From an uncultured Oscillospiraceae bacterium (GTDB lineage Bacteria > Bacillota > Clostridia > Oscillospirales > Oscillospiraceae): 64,000 nt of DNA. Within the stretch, counting starts at the first letter, position 1, and every line of letters starts with the position of its first letter. A program made the translations under genes and the position numbers. The stretch is from the NCBI GenBank assembly GCA_934572335.1, contig CAKTKU010000007.1, positions 14,297-78,296 on the forward strand. The letters are read 5' to 3'. The notes under the pieces are model-generated. The model was not told the DNA's origin. It searched no databases and worked only from the letters and a program-made list of their open reading frames with translations. This document shows positions 41,123 through 49,477 of this stretch, piece by piece.

Positions 41123-42192
41123 AGGCTGAGCACCTCCTCGTTCTCGTCGTAAAGGCTGATGCGCAGGGGATCAAAGCTGAGGTGCACCTTCTCCCCGTCG
41201 CTGTGCACGGCGGAGGTGTCCTTGGTGTACTCGTTGACGATGAGGCTCTGCCCGTCGTCCAGCTCCACCTCGTACTCGATGAAGTCCCCGAGGAACGTGG
41301 AGAACAGCACCGTGCCGGGCATGCCCTCTGCCGAGAAGAACAGCTGCTCCGGGCGGGCGGAGATCTTGCCCTTGCCGGTATAGGCGCGGCTGACGGGTAC
41401 GGTTATGTTCAGCTCGTTTTTGATGCTGACCGCGGCGTTGCCGCCCGCGGGGGCGCTGACCTCGCAGCCGAGGAAGTTGCTCACGCCGATGAAGCCCGCG
41501 ACGAACGGGTTCTGGGGCTTGGCGTATATCTCGTTCGGCGTGCCGATCTGCATGATGTGTCCGTCCTTCATGACGGCGATGCGGTCGGAGATGGCGAGCG
41601 CCTCCTCCTGGTCGTGCGTGACATATATCGTCGTTATGCCGAGCCTGCGCTGGAGCTTTTTGATGACGGAGCGCATCTGCACTCTCAGCTTCGCGTCGAG
41701 GTTGGAGAGCGGCTCGTCCATCAGAAGGACGCTCGGCTCGATAACGAAGGCGCGGGCGAGCGCGACGCGCTGCTGCTGACCGCCGGAGAGCTCGTTGGGC
41801 TTTCTGTCCGCAAGGTGCGAGATCTGCACAAGCTCAAGCGCCTCGTTCACGCGCGGGGCGATGTCCTTCGCGGGGACCTTGCGCGCCTTGAGACCGTAGG
41901 CAACGTTCTCGCGCACGGTCAGATGCGGGAAGATGGCGTAGTTCTGGAACACCATGCCGATGTCGCGCTTGTGGGCGGGAACGTCGTTTATGCGCTTGTC
42001 GCCGAAGTAAAAGTCGCCGCCCTCTATGGAGTTGAAGCCCGCTATCATGCGCAGAAGCGTGGTCTTGCCGCAGCCGGACGGACCCAGAAGCGTGAAGAAC
42101 TCACCCTCGTGGATGTCCAGCGACACACCGTTCAGTGCGGTGAAGTCCCCATAACGCTTGACAGCGTCCTTGATTATTACCTGATTGCTCAT
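41119..42192 (-). CDS. ABC transporter ATP-binding protein (ferric iron/organophosphate type)
   Basis: A 357-residue ATPase. Walker A GPSGCGKT (37-44), signature LSGGQ (135-139), Walker B VLLMDEP (156-161) and the switch His in YVTHDQEEAL are intact. A C-terminal TOBE-like domain follows (about 235-357, LNITVPVSRAYTGKGKISARPEQ). It powers the adjacent fused permease. It is 155 bases downstream of the binding-protein gene, behind a hairpin that probably lowers its expression relative to the binding protein. Confidence 0.93.
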   Translation of the reverse strand: MSNQVIIKDAVKRYGDFTALNGVSLDIHEGEFFTLLGPSGCGKTTLLRMIAGFNSIEGGDFYFGDKRINDVPAHKRDIGMVFQNYAIFPHLTVRENVAYGLKARKVPAKDIAPRVNEALELVQISHLADRKPNELSGGQQQRVALARAFVIEPSVLLMDEPLSNLDAKLRVQMRSVIKKLQRRLGITTIYVTHDQEEALAISDRIAVMKDGHIMQIGTPNEIYAKPQNPFVAGFIGVSNFLGCEVSAPAGGNAAVSIKNELNITVPVSRAYTGKGKISARPEQLFFSAEGMPGTVLFSTFLGDFIEYEVELDDGQSLIVNEYTKDTSAVHSDGEKVHLSFDPLRISLYDENEEVLSL

Positions 42193-42299
42193 ACAGTGCC
42201 CTCCGTTATATATTAGACTTGTTTGTACAATACACGGTTCAAAGCTGCCTCGCCGCGCTGTGCGGGGCGGGTTTCAGCCGTATGCGGTAAATACCGCAA

Positions 42300-42323
42300 G
42301 GAGGCACCTTGGAAGGTGCCTCC
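42300..42323 (-). promoter_or_regulatory. Intra-operon hairpin between the binding-protein and ATPase genes
   Basis: Perfect 11-bp arms GGAGGCACCTT and AAGGTGCCTCC around GG. No U-tract follows on the minus strand, so it is more likely an mRNA-stability or attenuation hairpin that raises the binding protein over the membrane parts. Confidence 0.6.
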
Positions 42324-42347
42324 CGCAGTAAGTAAGGTTAATGCCTA

Positions 42348-43418
42348 TCAGCCTGCAACGAGATCGTTGAACTGCTCCTTGATGGCGTCGCGGTTTGCAG
42401 CGGCGTAATCGAAGTCGTAGTTGCCGACGTTGCACTCATCCAGAGAGCACAGACCCACAGGGGCGACGTCAGAGCGGACGGGGCGGCGTGCCCAGTCGGC
42501 GTTCTGAGCGGTCTGGCACTCAGCGCTGGTGACGAAGTCGATGAAGAGCTTCGCGTTCTCCTCGTTGGGGCAGCCCTTGATAAGAGCAACACCGTCGGGA
42601 ACTGCGGAGTTGGCTTCGGGGTAGACATAGCCGATGTCGGGGTTGTCGTTGTAGAGAACAGCGGACTTCTCGATGGTCACGCCGAGGGCGTACTCACCGG
42701 AGGCAACGAGCTTATGGCAGTTGCCGGAGCTGTCCTGAAGCTTGCCGTCGAGGTTGGCGATGAACTTCTCAACGAGCGCCCAGCCTTCCTCAATGGTGGG
42801 CTGGCTGAAGAGCATGGTGCACAGCTGGGTGTAAGCGGAGCCGGACTTGGAGGGGGAGCAGTAAGCGATGCGGCCCTTGAGGTTCTCATCGCACAGACCT
42901 TCCCAAGTGGTGGGGACTTCCTCCTCGCTCAGCATGGTCTTGTTGTAGATGAAGACCATGGGCAGCGGGGACTCGCCTATCCAGTAGCCGTTGGGATCTT
43001 TGTAAGCGTCGCCGATGAACTCATCGTTCGCGCAGACGTACGGCTCAAAGTAATCGTTGTAAGCCGCGAGGGTGTCGGCACCGCCGCCCCACAGGACGTC
43101 GCCCTGGGGATTGGCTGCCTCAGCAACGAGACGCTGGCACAGCTCGCCGGTACCGGCAGCAATGACCTCGACCTCGATGTTGGGGTACTTTGCCTCAAAC
43201 TGCGCAACGCCGGCATTCAGGGGGTCGGCATCGTGCGGGGAGTAAACGACCAGCTTGCCGGAGTAGTCAGCGTCGGACTTCTCCGCGGGAGCGGCCTCTT
43301 CTGCGGCGGGAGCAGCTTCCTCTGCGGGAGCTGCCTCCGGTGCGCTTGCGGTCTGGCCGCAAGCGCACAGTGCGAACACCATGACGAGGGCCAGAAGCAT
43401 TGCAAGAAACTTCTTCAT
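42348..43418 (-). CDS. ABC transporter substrate-binding lipoprotein 1
   Basis: A 356-residue lipoprotein (lipobox ALCAC, Cys about 20) with an Ala/Glu-rich linker and a periplasmic-binding-protein fold: KLVVYSPHDADPLNAGVAQF, VEVIAAGTGELCQRLVAEAA, VLWGGGADTLAAYNDYFEPY, GYWIGESPLPMVFIYNK. It is the AfuA/FbpA-type (SBP family 1/6) protein of the operon. The substrate cannot be assigned: no cluster of iron-binding tyrosines stands out. The gene is first in the operon, with a strong promoter. Its start resembles the second binding protein in this window. Confidence 0.9.
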   Translation of the reverse strand: MKKFLAMLLALVMVFALCACGQTASAPEAAPAEEAAPAAEEAAPAEKSDADYSGKLVVYSPHDADPLNAGVAQFEAKYPNIEVEVIAAGTGELCQRLVAEAANPQGDVLWGGGADTLAAYNDYFEPYVCANDEFIGDAYKDPNGYWIGESPLPMVFIYNKTMLSEEEVPTTWEGLCDENLKGRIAYCSPSKSGSAYTQLCTMLFSQPTIEEGWALVEKFIANLDGKLQDSSGNCHKLVASGEYALGVTIEKSAVLYNDNPDIGYVYPEANSAVPDGVALIKGCPNEENAKLFIDFVTSAECQTAQNADWARRPVRSDVAPVGLCSLDECNVGNYDFDYAAANRDAIKEQFNDLVAG

Positions 43419-43495
43419 TGGGATCCTCCTATAAAGTTTTGTATACGGTAGGGAGCTATGGCGATTTTGCGCCCTGCACCCTATCTGTGTGTCAG

Positions 43496-43524
43496 ATTAT
43501 AACATCATTCTTGTTGCATTTCAA
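43496..43524 (-). promoter_or_regulatory. Promoter of ABC operon 1
   Basis: Minus strand TTGAAA (43524-43519), 17-base spacer, consensus TATAAT (43501-43496). It is about 78 bases upstream of the binding-protein start. The remainder of the 372-base divergent gap up to 43790 holds no gene. An imperfect TTGCTT/TATACA pair near 43707-43733 may serve the MATE gene. Confidence 0.65.
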
Positions 43525-43790
43525 CAAAAATTTGCGCCATCGTAAAATATTTGTGAACTGCGTGTAAAATACAGACAATTTGCGGAACATCCGCACCGCC
43601 GAGGGGTCTAACGCTTAGAGCGCACATTTATGCCTGTCGGTTTAAGAATAAACTGTAAACATGCGCTTTTACCGGCAAAAACATGGCAAAATGTAACCTG
43701 CGCCCTCTTGCTTTTCGCGGCGGCGTGGTATACAATGCCCTCGCGTTTATATGGCGCAGAGATTTTGAGAGAGAGGGGCGCAGTGCGTTG

Positions 43791-45161
43791 ATGAAGCCGA
43801 AAACCGTTAATCTGACCGAGGGCTCGATAACAAAGTGCATTATTGAATTTGCCGTGCCCATCCTGCTCACGAATCTTCTTCAGCAGCTTTATAACTCCAT
43901 TGACAGCGCCGTGCTCGGTCAGTTCTGCGGGGACGACGCGCTTGCCGCCGTCGGCGCGACCGGCGCGCTCATCAATGTGCTCATCGGCTTCTTCCTCGGT
44001 CTCGCGACCGGCGCGGGCATACTCTATGCCATGTATTACGGCGCGGGCGACCATAAAAGCCTCAGAAAGCTCATCGACTCGTCGCTGGTGCTCAGCCTTG
44101 CAATCGGCGTTGTGATGACCGCGGTGGGCGTTGTGTTCACGCGCGAGCTGCTTGGCATAATGGAGATGCCGCAGACCACGCTCGACCTTTCGGAGGAGTA
44201 TCTGCGCATCTATATGGGCGGCACGATCATCACGCTTATATATAATGTCGGCGCGGGGCTCATCCGCGCCGAGGGCGACTCCATGCGCCCGCTCATCTAC
44301 CTCGCGATAGGCGGGGTGGGCAACCTCGTGATGGACATTGTCGCCGTGGCGTGGCTGGGCATGGGCGTTGCCGGGGCGGCGTGGGCGACAGTTATCGCCC
44401 AGACGATTACCGCCGTGCTCGTGGTCATCCGCCTGTGCAGGCTCGACCCCGCCTACGCCCTGCGCCCGCTGCACATGAAGCCGGATAAAGTCATTCTGCG
44501 CGACGTTATCGCCATTTCTATCCCCTGCGGGCTGCAAAGCTCCATGTATAATATCTCAAACCTCCTCGTGCAGATAAAGATAAACACCTTCGGCACCATC
44601 GCCATGGCGGGCGTGACGGCTTACGGCAAGATCGATGCTTTCGTCTACATGCCCATGGAGGCGCTCTCCCTCGCCATCTCCACGTTTGTCGGGCAGAATA
44701 TCGGCGCGGGGAAGTATGAGCGCATGAAAAAAGCGATCCGCGTCTGCCTTGTGCTGTGTCTGGCAAGCTGCGTCGTTATCGGCGGGCTTATCATCGCGTT
44801 TTTTGAGCCGCTCATGCACATCTTCACCGGCGATGAAGAGGCGATCGCCTTCGGGAGGACGTTCCTCGGCTACCTTCTGCCCTTCGTCTGGATATACTCG
44901 TTTGTTGACATTTTTTCCGGTGCGATACGCGGCTCCGGACAGGCGACGCAGGTCACGATCATCTCAGCACTGTCCATCTGTGTGTTCCGCATCGTGTGGA
45001 TAGAGCTGCTGCTGCCGGTGTTCAGCGACATCCGCGTCGTCTTCCTCTGCTACCCGACCTCGTGGGTGCTGTGCGCGGCGCTGATGGTGTGGTACTATTA
45101 CCGCCGCTCATCCCTGCGCCGTGCCATGCTCGCCAATGCCGCCGCTTCCGCGGAGAGATAG
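43791..45161 (+). CDS. MATE-family efflux transporter
   Basis: A 456-residue membrane protein with about 12 helices of the MATE/MOP fold. The start MKPKTVNLTEGSITKCIIEF, then LLTNLLQQLYNSIDSAVLGQ and the repeat-like GLQSSMYNISNLLVQIKINT in the second half, are typical of the DinF/NorM-like clade that exports drugs or cationic metabolites. ATG 43791 is chosen over an upstream in-frame start because GAGAGGGGCG lies just before it. Unlike the other MATE gene here it has no extra ATPase-like tail. The lysozyme-type lipoprotein follows 33 bases later. Confidence 0.92.
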   Translation: MKPKTVNLTEGSITKCIIEFAVPILLTNLLQQLYNSIDSAVLGQFCGDDALAAVGATGALINVLIGFFLGLATGAGILYAMYYGAGDHKSLRKLIDSSLVLSLAIGVVMTAVGVVFTRELLGIMEMPQTTLDLSEEYLRIYMGGTIITLIYNVGAGLIRAEGDSMRPLIYLAIGGVGNLVMDIVAVAWLGMGVAGAAWATVIAQTITAVLVVIRLCRLDPAYALRPLHMKPDKVILRDVIAISIPCGLQSSMYNISNLLVQIKINTFGTIAMAGVTAYGKIDAFVYMPMEALSLAISTFVGQNIGAGKYERMKKAIRVCLVLCLASCVVIGGLIIAFFEPLMHIFTGDEEAIAFGRTFLGYLLPFVWIYSFVDIFSGAIRGSGQATQVTIISALSICVFRIVWIELLLPVFSDIRVVFLCYPTSWVLCAALMVWYYYRRSSLRRAMLANAAASAER

Positions 45162-45194
45162 AAGAAATATAAACATCCCCAAACGGAGATACAT

Positions 45195-46445
45195 ATGAAG
45201 AAAAAAAGGATAATCTGCGCCGTGACCGCGCTCGCGTTGATGCTGGGTCTGCCCGGCTGCGGCGCGGGCAGCGTCTCCGCGGCACTGGACATCGTCTCCG
45301 GCGCGGTGGACGATATGCGCGGGCTTGAGCCGACACCCGAGCCGGTTTCGACGCCCGCCGTGACCGCCGTGCCCACGCCGGAGCCGACGCCGGAACCCAC
45401 ACCCGAACCCACGCCGGAGCCGACGCCTACGCCGCCGCCCATGCCCACCCCGAGAAGCGACATTTACCTCACCGGCGCGGCACAGGCGGACTACCTGCGC
45501 TACGCCCCCGTGTGCTCCACGCCGGACGATGAGCTGCGCAATAAGTTCACCCTCGCCGCCGAGAGCGGCGTCGCCCTGCGCTATGACGCCGGGGGCGACT
45601 TTTCCGCCGATTTTGAGGCGGTCATATATAATGACCCCGCCAACACAAACTTCATGCTCACCTGCGCCGACGCGAGCGGGCTTACCGACATCGGAATGTT
45701 CGACGTTCTGCCCGACTGCGAGATGCAGTATCACTACCTCACCGAGGTCAACGGCTTCGGCCAGTGCGCGCTGACGGAGACCGTGCCGTTCGGCGGGACG
45801 CTCCAGGCGGAGGCGGGGGACATCATCTTCTGGCTGGATGAGAGCGGGCGCGCCGTCAACTTCGGCATCGTCACGGCTGCGGCGAGCACGTTCTTCCGCG
45901 TCGTCATCAGCCGCGGTGACGGCGGCAAGGCGTCGTTCGACATCAACTGGTCAAATGTCGGTGCGCGCTGCACGACCTACGGCGTGCTTGTGCACCTTGT
46001 CTATCCCGTTGCCGAGCAGATGGTATATTACTCCTGCAAAAACCAGCTCGGCTACAGCACCGCCGCCGCGTGCGGCATACTGGCGAATATATATAAGGAG
46101 TCGTCGTTCCGCCTCTCCGCCCGCGCCGACGGAAGCTACGGGCTGTGTCAGTGGCTGGGCGACCGGCGCACCGGGCTGACGAGCTGGTGCACGGCAAACG
46201 GGTATGACTACACCACTATCACCGGGCAGCTCAGCTATATGCAGCACGAGCTGGGGCAGACGAAGTATCTTGAGCTGGATTTCTATCTCATGGATCTGGG
46301 CGACACCGCGGACGATGCGTACAACGCCGCACGCGAGTGGTGCTTCAAGTTTGAGCAGCCCGGCGACATTGCCAATGTTGCCCGTGACCGCGCCCTCGCC
46401 GCGCGCGACACGTTCTACCCCATATATTCGCAGTACAGCACGTGA
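45195..46445 (+). CDS. Lipoprotein with a phage-tail-lysozyme-type domain
   Basis: A 416-residue lipoprotein (lipobox LGLPGC, Cys22). A Pro-Thr-Glu repeat linker occupies about 46-87. A middle domain of unknown type follows (about 88-265, with AGDIIFWLDESGRAVNFGIV resembling a CHAP/amidase fold). The C-terminal lysozyme-like domain (about 274-412) has GYSTAAACGILANIYKESSF, with Glu302 the likely acid, and GSYGLCQWLGDRRTGL, as in phage-tail lysozymes. It probably cuts peptidoglycan glycan strands. It lies after the MATE gene, with its own GGAG site, and a strong terminator follows. Confidence 0.85.
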   Translation: MKKKRIICAVTALALMLGLPGCGAGSVSAALDIVSGAVDDMRGLEPTPEPVSTPAVTAVPTPEPTPEPTPEPTPEPTPTPPPMPTPRSDIYLTGAAQADYLRYAPVCSTPDDELRNKFTLAAESGVALRYDAGGDFSADFEAVIYNDPANTNFMLTCADASGLTDIGMFDVLPDCEMQYHYLTEVNGFGQCALTETVPFGGTLQAEAGDIIFWLDESGRAVNFGIVTAAASTFFRVVISRGDGGKASFDINWSNVGARCTTYGVLVHLVYPVAEQMVYYSCKNQLGYSTAAACGILANIYKESSFRLSARADGSYGLCQWLGDRRTGLTSWCTANGYDYTTITGQLSYMQHELGQTKYLELDFYLMDLGDTADDAYNAAREWCFKFEQPGDIANVARDRALAARDTFYPIYSQYST

Positions 46446-46461
46446 CAGATGAATATAAAAT

Positions 46462-46497
46462 AACAGCAGCCTCCCATGCGCGGGAGGCTGCTGTTTT
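46462..46497 (+). terminator. Terminator after the lysozyme-type lipoprotein gene
   Basis: AACAGCAGCCTCCC (46462-46475) and its complement (46482-46495) form a 14-bp hairpin, followed by TTTTC. Confidence 0.88.
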
Positions 46498-46499
46498 CT

Positions 46500-46685
46500 A
46501 CACAACATAATATAGCTTACATATTATAATCAACATATTTTTATACACATAATATAATCTACATAAATAAAATTACGTAAAATTATTTACTTAATATAAT
46601 ATACTTAATATAATTAACAGAATATATTATACATAATCTAATTAACAGAACTTAATATACGTAATATAATTTACATAATACAAGA
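46500..46685. repeat. Extremely AT-rich tract of degenerate TAATATAAT repeats
   Basis: About 185 bases with very few G or C, in a GC-rich chromosome. Degenerate units of roughly 17-28 bases recur: ACATAATATAATC, CTTAATATAATATAC, CTTAATATAATTAACAGAA, CATAATCTAATTAACAGAAC and CGTAATATAATTTACAT. The 12-mer TAATTAACAGAA occurs twice. No gene fits. Possible roles are a nucleoid-protein binding site or a transfer remnant. Confidence 0.7.
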
Positions 46686-46691
46686 AAGAGC

Positions 46692-46730
46692 AAAAAAACA
46701 ACATCGCCGCCCCGGTCGGAGCGGCGATGC
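46692..46730 (-). terminator. Terminator of the FMN oxidase gene
   Basis: CATCGCCGC (46703-46711) and GCGGCGATG (46722-46730) pair. The A-run at 46693-46699 gives a U-tract on the minus strand. Confidence 0.8.
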
Positions 46731-46743
46731 GTGTATTCGGTCT

Positions 46744-47769
46744 TTACTTTTCTATCCAGAGCTTGTCGCGGTTTATCTCCTTGAGGCTTGCCGCGCCGCA
46801 CATGGTCATCGTGGATTTCAGCTCGCCGACGATCTTGTCCATGTAGAGCTTGAAGCCCTCCGCGCCGCCGCCGTATATTGCGGGGATGATCGGACGGCCG
46901 ATGAGCACCGCGTCCGCGCCGAGACCCAGCGCGCGGAACACGTCCACGCCGGAGCGTATGCCGCCGTCAACGATGATGGTGATCTTGCCCTTCACAGCGT
47001 CCGCGATGGCGGGGAGCACCTCCGCCGTGGAGGGAACGCCGCCCTGCACGCGCCCGCCGTGGTTGGACACGACGATCGCTTTCGCGCCAGCCTCGACCGC
47101 TTTCAGAGCGCCCGCCGGGGTCATGATGCCCTTGATGATGAACGGCATCTTCGCGTAGCCGATTATCTCGCGCATTTCGTCGACGGTCTTGCTGCCGGCG
47201 TTGGGGTTCATTTTCTTCAGGAAGGGGAGACCTGCGCCGTCCACGTCCATTGCGGCGGCGAAAATGCCCGCCTCGTTCGCGGCGTCCAGCTTTTCAAAAA
47301 CCGCTTCCTTGTTCCACGGCTTTATCGTCGGCACGCTCATGCCGCCGATCTCGCGGCTGTCGCGCACGGCGGTCTTCATGATGTCGGGGTCGACGCCGTC
47401 GCCGGTGAACGCCATCACGCCGTAGTCCGCCGCGGCCTTCATCAGGAGGGCGTTGTACTGCTGATCCTTGTACTTCGGACCGTAGTGCATGTCCAGCGCA
47501 CCGAGAGGCGCGGCGAAGATGGGCGCGGAGAACGTGTGGCCGAACATCTCAAACGAGACGTCGGAGTCGGCGAAATTGGGGCAGAGTGTGTCCATATTCA
47601 CGCATATCTCCTGCCACTTGTCATAGTTGCGCGCGGCGACGTTGCCGGGGAACTTGCAGCCGGGACCGGGCATGATGTTTGCGCAGGCACGCCCGTTGCA
47701 CACCGGGCAGACCTTGCAGTACGGACCCACGCAGTCCTTTGCGGCGGCGAGAACTTCGTTGTAATTCAT
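46744..47769 (-). CDS. FMN-dependent alpha-hydroxy-acid oxidising protein with Cys-rich N-terminus
   Basis: A 341-residue TIM-barrel flavoprotein of the lactate oxidase/glycolate oxidase/isopentenyl-isomerase-like group. The catalytic His237 and Arg240 of SNHGGR, Lys213 (IIKGIM), IIVDGGIRSGVDVFRALGLG and LIGRP are present. The first 40 residues hold six cysteines (13, 18, 21, 24, 29, 38) in a CxxCxxC-like pattern, unlike classic lactate oxidases, so a metal or Fe-S site is possible. ATG 47769 is chosen because GGAGACAAT precedes it. It follows a radical SAM gene on the same strand by 74 bases. Confidence 0.88.
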   Translation of the reverse strand: MNYNEVLAAAKDCVGPYCKVCPVCNGRACANIMPGPGCKFPGNVAARNYDKWQEICVNMDTLCPNFADSDVSFEMFGHTFSAPIFAAPLGALDMHYGPKYKDQQYNALLMKAAADYGVMAFTGDGVDPDIMKTAVRDSREIGGMSVPTIKPWNKEAVFEKLDAANEAGIFAAAMDVDGAGLPFLKKMNPNAGSKTVDEMREIIGYAKMPFIIKGIMTPAGALKAVEAGAKAIVVSNHGGRVQGGVPSTAEVLPAIADAVKGKITIIVDGGIRSGVDVFRALGLGADAVLIGRPIIPAIYGGGAEGFKLYMDKIVGELKSTMTMCGAASLKEINRDKLWIEK

Positions 47770-47843
47770 AATATATTGTCTCCTTTGCGGAAAAAATAGT
47801 ACTGATTCTCCAAAACCAATTATCCGACAAACCGCGCCGCTTG

Positions 47844-48740
47844 TCAAGGGGCATTAACGCCTGTCCCGTCAAAATCTGGTATCATGTCCGCCGTTGCGGA
47901 CTCGGTTTCCTGCCAGTAGCCGTCCGTTATGCCGCAGCGGCGCATATAAGCGATGAGCGCGGCGTTTGAGCGCATGTCCACGCGCCCCGTCAGCTCCGGG
48001 AAGCGCTCCAGTCCTGGCATGGGCGTGTACTGGCTCATCAGCGAGAAAAGCACGTCCCCCGGCTCAAACTCGCGCTCGATGAAGTCGATGACGCTCATGG
48101 TGTTCTCGTCCTGCCCGGGGAGGATGAGATGGCGGATCAGCACGCCCGAGGTCAGAAGTCCGTCCTCATCGAGCTTATACGCCCCGCGCTGGCGGAACAT
48201 CTCGCGCACCGCGTCTGCCGCAACGGATGGATAGTCCCCGGCGGCGCTGTACCGGCGCGCAAGCTCGCTGTCGGCGTATTTATAGTCCGGCATGTACACC
48301 TGCACCAGCCCCTCCATCCGCCGCAGCGTCTCCACGCTGTCATAGCCGGAGGAGTTCCACACCACAGGTATGCCCAGCGTCAGCCCGTCGAGCGCCGTTT
48401 CGATCACGCGCGCGTAGTGCGACGGCGTGACGAGGTTGATGTTGTGCACGCCCGCGTCGCGCAGACGCAGGAAAATATCCCGCAGTGCGCCCGTGTCCAC
48501 GCGCTCGCCGCCCTGCCCGCGGCTTATCTCAATGTTCTGGCAGAACACGCACCTGAGATTGCACCCCGTGAAAAACACCGCGCCGGAGCCGCGCGTCCCG
48601 CTGATGCACGGCTCCTCGCCGAAGTGCGGTGCGGCGCGCGCGATGCGCGGCAGGGCAGGGCTCATGCACACCCCGCCGGGGGTGTTGTCGCCCCTCAAGG
48701 CTCCGCATTTTCTCGGACAGTCGCTGCAAATGTATTCCAT
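47844..48740 (-). CDS. Radical SAM protein (PflX/COG1313-like)
   Basis: A 298-residue radical SAM enzyme. The 4Fe-4S motif GCNLRCVFCQN has Cys60, Cys64 and Cys67. It is preceded by an N-terminal cysteine set (Cys5, 8, 12, 25: CSDCPRKCGALRG) typical of the COG1313 group related to pyruvate formate-lyase activases. NLVTPSHYARVIE and LIRHLILPGQDENT support that assignment. The substrate is unknown. The Cys-rich FMN oxidase gene lies downstream, but spacing makes a common operon only possible. Confidence 0.87.
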   Translation of the reverse strand: MEYICSDCPRKCGALRGDNTPGGVCMSPALPRIARAAPHFGEEPCISGTRGSGAVFFTGCNLRCVFCQNIEISRGQGGERVDTGALRDIFLRLRDAGVHNINLVTPSHYARVIETALDGLTLGIPVVWNSSGYDSVETLRRMEGLVQVYMPDYKYADSELARRYSAAGDYPSVAADAVREMFRQRGAYKLDEDGLLTSGVLIRHLILPGQDENTMSVIDFIEREFEPGDVLFSLMSQYTPMPGLERFPELTGRVDMRSNAALIAYMRRCGITDGYWQETESATADMIPDFDGTGVNAP

Positions 48741-48959
48741 GCCGAAATCCTCGTTTTTTGTGACATTTAGTAAAGATATAACATATGCAAAATGACAAGA
48801 AACAGCCCTTTTGCAATAAAGATTATAGCTCCAATTTGTCTAATATGCAAGAAATTGATATAAACGTAAAAAAGTACATGATTTTTCGGATTTTTGTGAT
48901 AAAATGACTTGGAAAGCAAGAAGATATGTGATAAAATTATGACAAAAGAGGCGGCGCAA

Positions 48960-49445
48960 ATGCTTGACATCGTACTTGTAGAGCCGGAGATACCGCACAA
49001 TACCGGCGCTGTGGCGCGCACCTGCGCCGCGACCGGGGCACGGCTGCACCTGATAAAGCCGCTGGGCTTTGATATATCCGACAAGGCAGTGAAGCGCTGC
49101 GGACTGGACTACTGGTACCTCGTGGACATATCGGTTTACGAGAATATTGACGAGTATTTTGCCCGCCACGGCGACAGAAATATCTACCTCGCCACGACGA
49201 AAGCGCCGCGCGCTTACAGCGAGGCCGACATGACCGGCGATGTCGCCATCCTCTTCGGCAAGGAGACCGCGGGACTGCCGGAGGCACTCAGGGAAAAATA
49301 CCGCGACAGATGCATACGCATCCCGATGATCAGTGAGGCCCGGAGTCTTAACCTTTCAAACTCCGTTGCTATATTGGCCTATGAGGCGCTCCGCCAGCAG
49401 GGCTTTCCCGGCCTGCTGGGGACAGGCTCAATGGCGAAAGATTAA
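48960..49445 (+). CDS. trmL: tRNA (cytidine(34)-2'-O)-methyltransferase
   Basis: A 161-residue SPOUT methyltransferase that modifies the wobble base of tRNA-Leu isoacceptors. MLDIVLVEPEIPHNTGAVAR is the hallmark start, followed by LIKPLGFDISDKAVKRCGLDYW, VAILFGKETAGLPEAL and IPMISEARSLNLSNSVAILAYEA, which builds the knotted cofactor site. ATG 48960 is chosen over upstream in-frame starts because AAGAGGCGG precedes it and homologues start there. It precedes pgk by 32 bases. Confidence 0.93.
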   Translation: MLDIVLVEPEIPHNTGAVARTCAATGARLHLIKPLGFDISDKAVKRCGLDYWYLVDISVYENIDEYFARHGDRNIYLATTKAPRAYSEADMTGDVAILFGKETAGLPEALREKYRDRCIRIPMISEARSLNLSNSVAILAYEALRQQGFPGLLGTGSMAKD

Positions 49446-49477
49446 ATAAGTTTATTATTATTTTTAGGAGGCATACC

